Both the position numbers and the translations under genes were made by a program. Shown here in pieces: positions 24,209 to 32,917 of a stretch of 53,938 nucleotides of DNA. The stretch is from BP-133 sp040756995 (GTDB taxonomy: Bacteria; Actinomycetota; Acidimicrobiia; IMCC26256; BP-133): contig JBFLYK010000042.1 in the NCBI GenBank assembly GCA_040756995.1, positions 1 through 53,938 of the forward strand. Reading direction: 5' to 3'. The stretch's first letter is position 1. Each line of letters opens with the position of its first letter. The notes below the pieces were generated by a model. That model saw nothing but the letters and a program-made list of their open reading frames with translations. It searched no databases and had not been told where the DNA came from.

Positions 24209-26365
24209 ATGCGCAGCCGTTGGTCGCTTCGTCGTAGCTCCGCCGCCCTCCCCCTCGCTGTGGCCGTCGCGCTCTTCGGCCTCGGTGTCGACCTCGTCCG
24301 CTCGGGTGGGCCGCCGGCCGGCGCCAGCCGGGTGATCGGCAATCCCTTCGGAGGCCCGGGCGAACGCTGCGGGGCACTCATCGAGCTGGCCCTCCCGGGC
24401 GGACGGTGGACGTGCACGCACGGTCCTGACCCCCACCCGAACGGCGCCGACCTCCGCTCCGGCAAGGCCCGCACCGGCCTGCTCCTCCCTGACCCGCCCA
24501 GCGCCCAGCGCACCGCGCCCGCCGGCCACCCCTACGCCCGCTGCTTCGGCGACGGGCGCAGCGGGCCCCGGTTCCAGGCCATCTACGCCCGGGCGTCGGA
24601 CAGGGTCGACAACTACGCGGCGTCGGTTCCCACGATCCGCCTGGGCGCAGCCGAGGCCGACGCCGTCTTCATGGCTTCGGCGGCCGCCAGCGGCGCCATT
24701 CGGCACATCCGCTGGCAGCACGACGCCAACTGCCAGCCGACCGTCGACCACGTCATCCTCTCGCCCAGCGGTGATGACGACCTGGCTCAAACCATCGCCG
24801 AGCTGACCGCCCTGGGCTACACCGACCCCAACCGCAAGTACGTGGTCTGGATGGATGCCGAAGCGCTGTGCGGCATCTCGTCGTACTACGAAGACGACCG
24901 TCCCGGCGCCGACAACTTCAACAACGGCAATCCGGTCGCCCCGCCGACGGTGTCGCGGATCGACCGGGGGTGCTGGGCGCTCGGCAGCCAGGGCACCTCG
25001 ATCGAAGCGCACGAGATCATGCACGCCCTCGGCGCGGTGATGCCGACGGCGCCGCACTCCACGATTCTCGGCCACTGCACCGATGACGCCGACCGCATGT
25101 GTTACGAGGACGACTTGACCATCCGGGTCAACACCGTCTGCGCCTCCAACGAGGAAGCGGTCTTCGACTGCCGCAAGGACGACTACTTCAACGCCGCCGG
25201 CAACCCGGTCGGCTACCTGGCCAGCCACTGGAACACGGCTCGCAGCGCCTTCCTGTCCACGACGGACGGCGACGACCCGCTGAGCATCGTGGGGTCGACG
25301 ATCACCGAAGGGGACGGCGCACCCAGACCGCTGACCTTCACCGTCAGCCTGGCGGTGCCGCAGAACAACCCCGCCTCCGTGCGCTGGACGACCGTCGACG
25401 GCTCGGCCAAGGCCGGGCAGGACTATCAGGCGGCCAGCGGCACGGTGGAGTTCGCGCCGCTGGAAACGGTGAAGACGATCTCCGTCAATGTCACCGGCGA
25501 CTTCAACAAGGAGGCCGACGAGGACTTCTTCGTGCAATTGTCCGACGCCAACAACGCTCGGATCGTCGGCCAACCGGGCCGGGGGCTGATCACCAACGAC
25601 GACCCCAAGGGACAGGGCTACTGGCTGGTGGCGTCGGACGGCGGCATCTTCTCCTACGCCGACGCCGGCTTCTTCGGCTCGACGGGCAACGTGAACCTGA
25701 ACCAGCCGATCGTGGGGATGGCGCCGACACCGTCGGGTCGGGGCTACTGGCTGGTGGCCCGGGACGGCGGCATCTTCTCCTTCGGTGACGCCGCCTTCCA
25801 CGGCTCGACCGGCAACATCCGGCTGAACCAGCCGATCGTGGGCATGGCGGCCACGCCGTCGGGGTCGGGCTACTGGCTGGTGGCCGCCGACGGCGGGGTG
25901 TTCGCCTTCGATGCACCGTCGTTCGGGTCGGCCGCCGGCCGGTCGCGCTCGGCGGCGGTGGCCATGGCGTCGACCACCAGCGGGCAGGGGTACTGGGTCG
26001 TCACCGCCGACGGCCAGATCTTCAACTTCGGCGATGCGCCGAACTTCGGGGCGCTCGGCCCGCTGGCCCAGCCGATCGTCGGTGCGGCGGCCACCCCGAG
26101 CGGGCACGGGTTGTGGCTGGTGGCCCGGGACGGCGGCATCTTCGCCTTCGGCGACGCCGCCTTCTTCGGCTCCACCGGCGCCGTGAAGCTGAACCAGCCG
26201 ATCGTGGGCATGGCCCGAACCCCGTCCGGCAACGGCTACTGGCTGGTGGCCCAGGACGGCGGCATCTTCGCCTTCGGCGACGCCGGCTTCTTCGGCTCAA
26301 CCGGCAACATCAGGCTGAACAAGCCCATCAACGGAATGGGAGCGCTGCTCCGCCCGCTCGCCTGA
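24209..26365 (+). CDS. Secreted zinc metalloprotease-like protein with Calx-beta and GYWLV repeats
   Basis: 718 residues from ATG 24209, with TAGACT and GGGGGT upstream. A signal peptide (SSAALPLAVAVALFGLGV) is followed by a ~330-residue domain with EAHEIMHALGAVM, a HExxH zinc site in the HExxHxLG form; the metzincin third His at +10 is Met, so the third ligand is elsewhere. Paired Cys are frequent (CYEDD, CASNEEAVFDC). A Calx-beta domain then runs from ITEGDGAPRPLTFTVSL to GLITNDDP. Six repeats of about 40 residues follow (GYWLVASDGGIFSYADAGF and similar, with FFGSTGN and LNQPIVGMA). It probably acts outside the cell; the substrate is unknown and protease activity is inferred only from the motif. 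Confidence 0.85.
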   Translation: MRSRWSLRRSSAALPLAVAVALFGLGVDLVRSGGPPAGASRVIGNPFGGPGERCGALIELALPGGRWTCTHGPDPHPNGADLRSGKARTGLLLPDPPSAQRTAPAGHPYARCFGDGRSGPRFQAIYARASDRVDNYAASVPTIRLGAAEADAVFMASAAASGAIRHIRWQHDANCQPTVDHVILSPSGDDDLAQTIAELTALGYTDPNRKYVVWMDAEALCGISSYYEDDRPGADNFNNGNPVAPPTVSRIDRGCWALGSQGTSIEAHEIMHALGAVMPTAPHSTILGHCTDDADRMCYEDDLTIRVNTVCASNEEAVFDCRKDDYFNAAGNPVGYLASHWNTARSAFLSTTDGDDPLSIVGSTITEGDGAPRPLTFTVSLAVPQNNPASVRWTTVDGSAKAGQDYQAASGTVEFAPLETVKTISVNVTGDFNKEADEDFFVQLSDANNARIVGQPGRGLITNDDPKGQGYWLVASDGGIFSYADAGFFGSTGNVNLNQPIVGMAPTPSGRGYWLVARDGGIFSFGDAAFHGSTGNIRLNQPIVGMAATPSGSGYWLVAADGGVFAFDAPSFGSAAGRSRSAAVAMASTTSGQGYWVVTADGQIFNFGDAPNFGALGPLAQPIVGAAATPSGHGLWLVARDGGIFAFGDAAFFGSTGAVKLNQPIVGMARTPSGNGYWLVAQDGGIFAFGDAGFFGSTGNIRLNKPINGMGALLRPLA

Positions 26366-26372
26366 CCCCGCA

Positions 26373-26488
26373 AACTGGCGTTCCTTTACCGGAATACAGC
26401 GGAAATGGAACGCCAGTTGGAGTGGGGGCGGCGGGCCGGCCCAACTGGCGTTCGTTTTCCGGGATATGGCGGAAATGGAACGCCAGTT
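26373..26488. repeat. Dispersed palindrome, tandem pair (copies 4 and 5)
   Basis: Copies at 26373-26418 and 26443-26488, again 70 bp apart as in copies 1 and 2 but with diverged cores. Outer arms AACTGGCGTTC/GAACGCCAGTT are kept; both have GGAAATG before the right arm. They fill the gap between convergent genes. Confidence 0.85.
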
Positions 26489-26496
26489 CGAGGCGG

Positions 26497-27132
26497 TCAG
26501 CGGATGCGGGCCTTGCCGTGCATGCCGTAGGCCAGGTGGCCGGCCAGGTGGCAGGCGTAGGTGACGTCGGGACTGCCGGACGGGCCGAACGTCCAGGTCG
26601 TCTCGACGGTGGCGCCGGCGGGGACGGTGACTTCGCCCTGCACCGCTCCGGTGTGGAAGTGCGGCTCGCCCCGCTCGTGGATGTCGTGGGTCTCGGGCGG
26701 GCCGATGATGAACTCGTGGTCGATCGGATCGGCGTTGTGGATCACGAACCGCACCGTCGAACCCGGCTCGACCGTGACCCGGTCGGGCTCGAACCGGCTG
26801 TAGCGGGCCGTGATCTTCACCGTCGGCGCCCCGGCGGCGCCCCCGGGCTCCAGGAGCCAGGCGGTACCGCCCGCCATCAGCGCTCCGGCCAGCGCGGCGA
26901 TACCGATCACCCGCCGGGCGGGCCGCCGGCCGCCTGCGCCCGACGCCATCGCGTGTGCTCCGGCGGCGTTCTCGGCCGTCGTTGCTCCGCCGGCGCGCCA
27001 GGGTGCGCTTGGCGAGGGGGCGCCGCTAGGTGACGGCTGCTCTGGAGACCGGCCGGGTGCGGCGGCAACGCGGGTCGGGGAAGCCGGCCCCGCGGGGGCG
27101 GGACCGGCTTCCGGCGATCGGAGTGGCGTCAC
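26497..27132 (-). CDS. Membrane-anchored cupredoxin
   Basis: 211 residues from GTG 27132, which overlaps the stop of the upstream gene as GTGA and has GGAG six bases ahead, so translation is probably coupled. An ATG at 26949 is a possible shorter start just before the membrane segment. The first ~60 residues are Pro/Ala/Ser-rich; a membrane anchor (IGIAALAGALMAGGTAWLL) precedes a type-1 copper domain. Likely ligands are His in DPIDHEF, then Cys, His and Met in YACHLAGHLAYGMHG. Such domains carry electrons or bind copper outside the membrane. It is the last gene of the sigma-factor operon. Confidence 0.85.
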   Translation of the reverse strand: MTPLRSPEAGPAPAGPASPTRVAAAPGRSPEQPSPSGAPSPSAPWRAGGATTAENAAGAHAMASGAGGRRPARRVIGIAALAGALMAGGTAWLLEPGGAAGAPTVKITARYSRFEPDRVTVEPGSTVRFVIHNADPIDHEFIIGPPETHDIHERGEPHFHTGAVQGEVTVPAGATVETTWTFGPSGSPDVTYACHLAGHLAYGMHGKARIR

Positions 27133-28487
27133 GCCTGACTCCGGCGGGCCCGGGCCTGCAGGGCCCAGGCGGCCAGGCCGGCGCAGAGGGCGCCTCCGCC
27201 GGCGGCGGCGATCAGGACGGCGGGCGAGGGGCCCGAGCCGTCATTCCCGGCCGGCTCGGCGGGAGGCAGGGCGACCGTCGTGGGGCCGGGGGTCGACTGG
27301 GCGGCGGCCGCCTCGTCGGGCGACTCCACGATGACCGGCAGGGTCGGGTCGGTCTCGGGGGTCGTGACCGTCGTGGCGGGGCTGGCCGTCGTCGGCGTCG
27401 GGACCGGCTTCGGCGGAGCCGGCTTGGGCTTCGGCTTGGCCGTGGTGCTGGTCGGGGCGGCGGTGGTGGGCGGCGCCGACGACGTCGTCGTGGGAGCCGG
27501 CGGCGGGGCGTCGAGGCCGGCCATCACCCGGGAGGGCTTGGACAGCCCGGCCTTGTCGATGGCCAGGTCGTACTCCAGCTGGCTGGTCTCCTCGCCGATC
27601 CGCAGGTAGGTCAGCCACATCTCGGACGGCACCCATTCCATGCCCTTGTCGGAACGGAGGTCGTCGAGCAGCGACTTGGAGGCCGGCTCGCTGCGCTCCA
27701 GGAAGACGCCGTCGCCTCCGACCTCATCGCTCCCGGCCACCGGGCGGGCGCCGGGGTTCGAGGAGCGGCCCTGCGGCTCCGGCAGCAGGTTCGGCCGGGA
27801 CGGTGTCAGGAGGAACACGTTGGCGTTGATGACGTCCTCGGTGCCCTTGCCGAGGCCGAGGATCCGCAGCGGCACCCACGGTTCGTCCATGGGGATCGTC
27901 AGGTGGACGGGCGTTCCCTCGCCCTGCTCCTGGTTGCGCTCCTTGGCGGCGTCGGCGTTGAAGCGGGCGGCCATGAAGATCGGCGACCGGGCGGCGTAGA
28001 AATCGAGGACCTGGGGCGCGTCGGGCGTGAGCTGGAAGCCGTGCTCCCGGGCCCACTGGCCGACCGACGCCCCGCCGCCCCGCAGGATCGTGATATCCAG
28101 GGCGTCGATGCGGGTGTTGTAGAGCTCCTCGGCCGAACCGGCGGCCGCCTCGTCGGACGCCGGGCTCTTGGCGGCCGTGGGCGCCGGCGGGGCGACCTCC
28201 CGCTCGAGGCGCTGCAGCGTCCAGTCACCGCCCCGCTCCACCTTCGACGGGATGCCGGGCAGGGGGACGATGGAGCCGAACTCGGCGCCGCCCCCCTGGA
28301 ACGTGAACGACGTCACGTAGTGCTCGTAGCCGTCGGCCCAGGCGGCCAGGGTCGAGGCGCGGAGCAGCTTGACGTTGCCACCGGGCGTCACGAGCCCGGC
28401 ACAGGCGAGGGCGGGGCCGGCGGCCGCCACGGCACACAGCCCGGCGGCGGCCGACGCGAGCAGCAGTCGGCGGAACGGACGGATCAT
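27129..28487 (-). CDS. DUF2330-like surface protein with C-terminal anchor
   Basis: 452 residues from ATG 28487 with GGGGAGG upstream. A signal peptide ends near AGPALACAGLVTPGG. The central ~320 residues (YVTSFTFQGGGAEFGSIVPLPG, FYAARSPIFMAARFN, PVHLTIPMDEPWVPLRILG) resemble DUF2330 proteins, which are of unknown role. A long Pro/Thr/Lys stalk (TTTSSAPPTTAAP, KPKPKPAPPKP) leads to a C-terminal membrane helix and a short basic tail, so the protein is displayed on the outer face. It sits between the anti-sigma/solute-binding fusion and the cupredoxin, and is probably part of that regulon. Confidence 0.75.
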   Translation of the reverse strand: MIRPFRRLLLASAAAGLCAVAAAGPALACAGLVTPGGNVKLLRASTLAAWADGYEHYVTSFTFQGGGAEFGSIVPLPGIPSKVERGGDWTLQRLEREVAPPAPTAAKSPASDEAAAGSAEELYNTRIDALDITILRGGGASVGQWAREHGFQLTPDAPQVLDFYAARSPIFMAARFNADAAKERNQEQGEGTPVHLTIPMDEPWVPLRILGLGKGTEDVINANVFLLTPSRPNLLPEPQGRSSNPGARPVAGSDEVGGDGVFLERSEPASKSLLDDLRSDKGMEWVPSEMWLTYLRIGEETSQLEYDLAIDKAGLSKPSRVMAGLDAPPPAPTTTSSAPPTTAAPTSTTAKPKPKPAPPKPVPTPTTASPATTVTTPETDPTLPVIVESPDEAAAAQSTPGPTTVALPPAEPAGNDGSGPSPAVLIAAAGGGALCAGLAAWALQARARRSQA

Positions 28488-28575
28488 TGCGAGCCTCCCC
28501 AGGCTTGAAGCGACGGATCGGGTTCTGCGGAACGGCCGTGTTGCGGTGTTGCCCAGCGGTTTGGTGGTGGATGGG

Positions 28576-30483
28576 TCAGTGAGGGTCCCGGCGGAATCCG
28601 CTTTCGGCGATGAAGGCGCCGGACTGCACCCGGAACAGCACCCCTTCCGGGGTGCGGGCCCGGGTGCCGGGTCGGACCTCGTAGGGCGGGGTCAGGCCGG
28701 AGGACCAGCCGGCCAACCCCTCGAGGGCGGCCTGGACCTCGGCGGGGGTGTCGGCGCCCGTCCGCCAGATGGCGGCCGCCAACGACTTGGCGGTGGCCCA
28801 GCCATGGAGGACGGACGCCGACGTGCCGCCGGCTTCCGAGCGGATGGCCTGCCCCTCCGCGCCCGCGGGCACGACGTAGGGCGAGACCACCCGGGCACCC
28901 TCGGGAAGGTCGGCGAGCAGGGCCTCGTCAGCCAGCGAATAGATGCCGGCGACCCCGGCCGGGAACGTGACCGTCTTGGCGTCGCTCACCCACGCCCTGG
29001 CCGCGGCGGGGTCGAGGCTGACGAACGCGGCGACGGCGCCGTTCGGAGTCAGCGGCTTGTTGGCCTGCGGGTCGTAGGGCACGACCTCGGCCTTGACGCC
29101 GCGCTTCGTGAGGACGGCCTTGATGGCGTCGGGCACGACGTCCCGGAGCGGGCCGGCGGCGACCGGGACATAAATGACGGCCTTCGTACCGGGCGGGGCC
29201 TCCGACGGGAACAGGGCGTCGGCGGCCAGGTGGCCCTGCCGCTCCGGGGGACTGGCGAAGGAGAACACGGCGCCGTGGCCGGGAAGCAGGTTCCCGGTGG
29301 CGGTGAGCGTCTCGAGCAGGGGGCCGGCGGCCCAGTCGGGGGCGCCGCCGGGGCCGGCCACGGGCAGGGCGGAGAGGTTGACGGTGGCGATCGTGTTGAC
29401 CGCCGGCGAACCGGGGCCGACGGTGACGAGCTCGATCAGATGGCCGGCGACTCCGCCGTTCTGGTTCAGCCGGTTGATGTAGGCCCGGAAGCCGTTCTCC
29501 TGGGCCGCCTCGCCGGGGATGATGCCGACCCGCAGCGCCGGCCCGGCCGGAGCAGCGGTCGGCGAGCTGGACTTCCCGGGTTGGTTCGGGGTCGCGCCCT
29601 GCTGGTCGGCGCCGCCCGCCGGAGAGGAGGGCCCGGGCTGGGAGGTCATCGCCGGCGGGTTGGCGGCGTCGCCGCTCGGGCCCGTCGAGTCGTAGAACGG
29701 CGGAGCCGGACCGCGTTTGGTCGGGACCGGGGCCGCTTCGCCGCCTCCGCCACCTCCGGTGGGGGACATCGGCGCCGGAGTGGGCGGCGGGGCGGTGTTC
29801 TCGGTCGGGCCGGCGGTCGGGGCGGTCGGGCCGGTGGTCGACGGCGGGGCCTTGACGGGCTTGGAACCCCGGGTGGTGGCCGTGCTCGCCGTGCCGGTCG
29901 GGGCCGCCGTCGCCGGGGGAGCCGGCGACGGCGCCTCGCCCGAGACGCCGGCCTCCGAGGGGAGAGACGCCGGCGTCTTCGTCGTGGTGGTCGCCGGGGC
30001 CTCGGCCACCTCGACCTTCCCCGACCCGCCGCCGTCGATGCCCGCCAGCCCCGCCACGGCCAGCAGGAGCACGACGACGGCCGCCACCGCCGACCACCAC
30101 GCCACGACCTTCCGCCGCCGACCGGCCAGCGAAACGACGGTGCCCGCCTCGCCCGGACTGGCCTGAGCGCGACCGGTCGCGCCTGAGGCCCTATAAGGGC
30201 CCTGAGCGCGACCGGTCGCGGTTGAGGACAGGGCTGCGCCGGCGGTCTCGGCGAGGAGGGCGGCTTCCAGGCGGGCGCGGAGCGGCTCGGGGAGGGGACG
30301 GGGGGCGTCGAGCGACTCGGTGTGCGTCCCGGGAGGCTGGTGAAGCTCCCGAGCATCGGCCGGGACGGGCAGGCCACCGGCCACCGCGGCCAGCAGCGCC
30401 GCCTCCAGGCGGGCCCGCAGCTCGGGGGGCAGCGGCCGCTCGGCGTCGAGCCCGGCGAAGGGGACTTCGGGCTCGTCAGTCAT
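28576..30483 (-). CDS. Anti-sigma-like membrane protein fused to a solute-binding domain
   Basis: 635 residues from ATG 30483, overlapping the sigma gene end by eight bases. The cytoplasmic part has two copies of a motif, LDAERPLPPELRARLEAALL and LDAPRPLPEPLRARLEAALL, then one membrane helix (VVAWWSAVAAVVVLLLAVAG) at about residues 126-145. Outside is a ~170-residue Thr/Pro/Gly stalk and a type I periplasmic-binding domain of the branched-chain amino acid receptor class (LRVGIIPGEAAQENGFRAYI, LNQNGGVAGHLIELV, ADALFPSEAPPGTKAVIYV). The position right after an ECF sigma gene, and the one-helix topology, suggest it holds the sigma factor and releases it when ligand binds. That role is inference; no zinc-binding anti-sigma motif is present. 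Confidence 0.8.
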   Translation of the reverse strand: MTDEPEVPFAGLDAERPLPPELRARLEAALLAAVAGGLPVPADARELHQPPGTHTESLDAPRPLPEPLRARLEAALLAETAGAALSSTATGRAQGPYRASGATGRAQASPGEAGTVVSLAGRRRKVVAWWSAVAAVVVLLLAVAGLAGIDGGGSGKVEVAEAPATTTTKTPASLPSEAGVSGEAPSPAPPATAAPTGTASTATTRGSKPVKAPPSTTGPTAPTAGPTENTAPPPTPAPMSPTGGGGGGEAAPVPTKRGPAPPFYDSTGPSGDAANPPAMTSQPGPSSPAGGADQQGATPNQPGKSSSPTAAPAGPALRVGIIPGEAAQENGFRAYINRLNQNGGVAGHLIELVTVGPGSPAVNTIATVNLSALPVAGPGGAPDWAAGPLLETLTATGNLLPGHGAVFSFASPPERQGHLAADALFPSEAPPGTKAVIYVPVAAGPLRDVVPDAIKAVLTKRGVKAEVVPYDPQANKPLTPNGAVAAFVSLDPAAARAWVSDAKTVTFPAGVAGIYSLADEALLADLPEGARVVSPYVVPAGAEGQAIRSEAGGTSASVLHGWATAKSLAAAIWRTGADTPAEVQAALEGLAGWSSGLTPPYEVRPGTRARTPEGVLFRVQSGAFIAESGFRRDPH

Positions 30484-31045
30484 CCGAGCCGCCCTCCATG
30501 GCCCGGCGGAGGCCGTCGCGGGCCCGCTGGAGCAGGGACTGGATCTGGACGGGGGAGCGGCCGAGTTCGTCGGCGATCTGGGAGACCGACAGTTCGTCGA
30601 GGTACTTCATCACCAGGACCTGACGGTGGATCGCCGGGAGGCGGCCGAGGGCCCGCACGATCTCGTCCCGGCGCTCGACCTCGTCCCGGGCGGCGCCCGG
30701 GGCGCCGGTCAGACCGCCGATCCCGCCTAGCAGGGCCAGGCCGCTCTCGGCCACGGCCTGGCGGCGCTCCGCCTCGTAGTGCCGGGCGAGGCGGCGGCGG
30801 GCGATGGCGCAGACCCACGTCCGCAGCGAGGCGTCGCCTCGGAACGTCGGAGCTGAGCGCAGCGCTTCGATCAGGGTCTCCTGGAGCAAGTCCTGGGCGG
30901 CGGGTTCGTTGCCGCCCACCCGGGCGAACACGAAGCCGTAGACCACGGGGCCGATGGATTCGATGAGGGCGCGCACCGCGTCGGGGTCACCGCCGGCGGC
31001 GCCGGTCAACAGAGCGCTCTCGGTCGGGTACCGCTCCGCCTGCAT
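30476..31045 (-). CDS. ECF-type RNA polymerase sigma factor
   Basis: 189 residues from ATG 31045 (GAGG five bases ahead). Region 2 is visible in AVRALIESIGPVVYGFVFARV, NEPAAQDLLQETLIEAL and SLRTWVCAIARRRLARHY; region 4 in RALGRLPAIHRQVLVMKYL and LSVSQIADELGRSPVQIQSL, the HTH that reads the -35. A ~30-residue Gly/Ala linker joins them. It heads a four-gene operon (sigma, anti-sigma fusion, DUF2330-like, cupredoxin) and overlaps the second gene, the usual sign of a matched sigma/anti-sigma pair. The regulon is unknown. Confidence 0.92.
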   Translation of the reverse strand: MQAERYPTESALLTGAAGGDPDAVRALIESIGPVVYGFVFARVGGNEPAAQDLLQETLIEALRSAPTFRGDASLRTWVCAIARRRLARHYEAERRQAVAESGLALLGGIGGLTGAPGAARDEVERRDEIVRALGRLPAIHRQVLVMKYLDELSVSQIADELGRSPVQIQSLLQRARDGLRRAMEGGSDD

Positions 31046-31129
31046 TACGACCTCGTCTCCCCCCTTACCAGCCCGTTAGTGGCGCCCAGGACGGGAAATC
31101 AATCGCGCTTCTGCTAAGGATTCTTCGCC

Positions 31130-31579
31130 ATGCCGAGCCAGCGCGAGCGCATTCGTATGACGGACGAGGAGGTGGCCGAGTTCCTGGCCATCGAGAAGAC
31201 CCTCCAGGTGGCGTCGATCGGGCCCGACGGGACGCCGCACCTCGTTCCCATGTGGTTCGCCGTGATCGACGGCCGGATCGCCTTCTGGACCTACGCCAAA
31301 GCCCAGAAAACGGTCAACCTGCGCCGCGACCCCCGGATCACCTGCCTCGTCGAGGCCGGTGACAGCTACGGCGAATTACGGGGCGTTTCCATCACCGGCC
31401 GGGCCGAGCTCCACGACGACTACGACACCGTCTTCGACGTCGGAGCGGCCGTCTACGCCCGCTACCAGGGCGACATGACCCACGCCTCCCGGGCCGGCGT
31501 CGAGGCCGAGGCCCGGAAGCGGGTCGCCGTCTTCGTCAACCCGCTCAAGACGGCGAGCTGGGACCACCGCAAGCTGTAA
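31130..31579 (+). CDS. PPOX/FDOR-type flavin- or F420-dependent oxidoreductase
   Basis: 149 residues from ATG 31130 with AAGGA upstream. The split-barrel fold of pyridoxamine-phosphate-oxidase-like proteins is recognisable from VASIGPDGTPHLVPMWFAV, IAFWTYAKAQKTVNLRRDPR, ITCLVEAGDSYGELRGV and SITGRAELHDD. In actinobacteria this subgroup often uses F420; cofactor cannot be read from sequence alone. It converges on the P450 with a four-base gap. Confidence 0.85.
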   Translation: MPSQRERIRMTDEEVAEFLAIEKTLQVASIGPDGTPHLVPMWFAVIDGRIAFWTYAKAQKTVNLRRDPRITCLVEAGDSYGELRGVSITGRAELHDDYDTVFDVGAAVYARYQGDMTHASRAGVEAEARKRVAVFVNPLKTASWDHRKL

Positions 31580-31582
31580 GGG

Positions 31583-32818
31583 CTACCGGGGAGTGACGCG
31601 TACCCGGAGCGACGGGACGCCCCGCAGGAACGTCGTGCTGAAGCGGGGGATCGGGGCCGCCGGTTCGATGCGGGCGAAGCGCTCGGCCAGCCGGGTGAAG
31701 ACGATCTGCGCCTCGAGGCGGGCCAGCGGTGCGCCGAGGCAGTGGTGGATCCCCCAGCCGAAGGTGAGCGGCATCTCGCCCCTCCGGCCGACGTCGAACC
31801 GCTCGGGGTCACGGAACCGCTCGGGGTCGCGGTTCGCTCCGCCGATGAGCGTGATGACGGTTTCGCCGGCGTCGATCTTCTCGTCGCCCAGCTCCATCGG
31901 TTCCATCACCCACCGGCCGTTGGTCTGGACCACGCTCTCGTAGCGGAGGATCTCCTCGACGGCCGTCGGCGCCAGGCGATGGGGGTCGGCCCAGAAGCGG
32001 GCCATTTCGCCCGGGTGCCGGAAGAACGTGACCATGCCGTTGCCGATCAGGTTGGTGGTGGTCACGAACCCGGCGCCGAACAGCAGCCGGCCGGTGGCCA
32101 CCATCTCCTCCTCGGACAGCGGCCCGCCGGCGTCGCGGATCTCGATCAGCGCCGAGAGCAGCCCGTCGTCGGGCTCCTTCCGCTTCCGGGCCACGAGATC
32201 GGCGAAGTAGGCGTCCTGGTACTCGGTGGCCCGGTCGGCGTCCTCCAGTTCGGCGGTCGTGGCGCCGACCTCGGACGCCCGGTTGACCCGGCGGACCAGA
32301 TCACGGAACTGTTCCCGTTCGCCCTCGGGCACGCCGACCAGCTCGCCGATCACCGACACCGGCAGCTTGAAGGCCAGGGCGGCCATGAAGTCGATCTCGC
32401 CGGCCTCGGCCATGTCGTCGAGCATCGGGTCGAGCAGCGCCACGATGCGCTCCTCCAGCCCGGCCACCCGGCGGGGGGTGAACGCCCGGCTGACCACGCC
32501 CCGCAGGCGGGTGTGCTCCGGCGGGTTGTGCATGATCATGGTCATCCTCATGCGGCGGTTGAACCGCTGCGCCAGGGCGGGGTTCTGCCCGTAGCGGGTG
32601 ACCATGCCGGGCCCCCGGCCGGCCCGGGGGTCGACCAGGATCGCCTTGCAGTCGTCGTAGCGGGAGGCGTACCAGTGGCCGTCGAGCTCACTGCGGAACA
32701 GCGGTGCGATGTCGCGCAGCGCCTTGTAGAGGAGGTACGGATCCTGGCGGCCCTCCTCGGTGCCGAGCAGCACATGGAGAATCTCGTCGGCCGGGGAACG
32801 GGTCGAGGTGATCGCCAC
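31583..32818 (-). CDS. Cytochrome P450
   Basis: 411 residues from GTG 32818, seven bases after TAGGGT. The heme loop is FGWGIHHCLGAPLARLEAQ with the Cys ligand; the K-helix ExxR is EEILRYE; the I-helix reads LLFGAGFVTTTNLIG, so the usual acid before Thr is Val. The C-helix has HNPPEHTRLRGVVSRAFTPR, and a further typical stretch is ANRDPERFRDPERFDV. It is a soluble bacterial class I enzyme needing separate ferredoxin and reductase, neither nearby. Substrate unknown. It is divergent from a dienelactone-hydrolase-like gene with which it shares a palindrome. Confidence 0.93.
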   Translation of the reverse strand: MAITSTRSPADEILHVLLGTEEGRQDPYLLYKALRDIAPLFRSELDGHWYASRYDDCKAILVDPRAGRGPGMVTRYGQNPALAQRFNRRMRMTMIMHNPPEHTRLRGVVSRAFTPRRVAGLEERIVALLDPMLDDMAEAGEIDFMAALAFKLPVSVIGELVGVPEGEREQFRDLVRRVNRASEVGATTAELEDADRATEYQDAYFADLVARKRKEPDDGLLSALIEIRDAGGPLSEEEMVATGRLLFGAGFVTTTNLIGNGMVTFFRHPGEMARFWADPHRLAPTAVEEILRYESVVQTNGRWVMEPMELGDEKIDAGETVITLIGGANRDPERFRDPERFDVGRRGEMPLTFGWGIHHCLGAPLARLEAQIVFTRLAERFARIEPAAPIPRFSTTFLRGVPSLRVRVTPR

Positions 32819-32825
32819 GTTCCGG

Positions 32826-32831
32826 ACCCTA
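32826..32831 (-). promoter_or_regulatory. -10 hexamer for the P450 gene
   Basis: TAGGGT on the minus strand with seven bases to the GTG start: leaderless pattern, and the reason for choosing this GTG. Confidence 0.5.
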
Positions 32832-32839
32832 GTACCAAA

Positions 32840-32856
32840 GTGGCACTCAATGCCAC
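32840..32856. promoter_or_regulatory. Inverted repeat between divergent P450 and hydrolase-like genes
   Basis: GTGGCA and TGCCAC with a 5-base spacer, a perfect 6-bp palindrome about 10 bases upstream of the P450 -10. Position and symmetry suggest a regulator binding site serving one or both genes; no regulator gene is adjacent. Confidence 0.5.
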
Positions 32857-32917
32857 AACCTTCTCGGTTGGGACGGGGCCAGTTCCGACCGGCCGCTCCC
32901 TGGGTAACCCCACCAGC

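Noticed and set aside
24990..25080. Full metzincin signature HExxHxxGxxH in the secreted protease
   Set aside because: The third His position is Met (HEIMHALGAVM), so I call only a HExxH zincin and leave the third ligand open.
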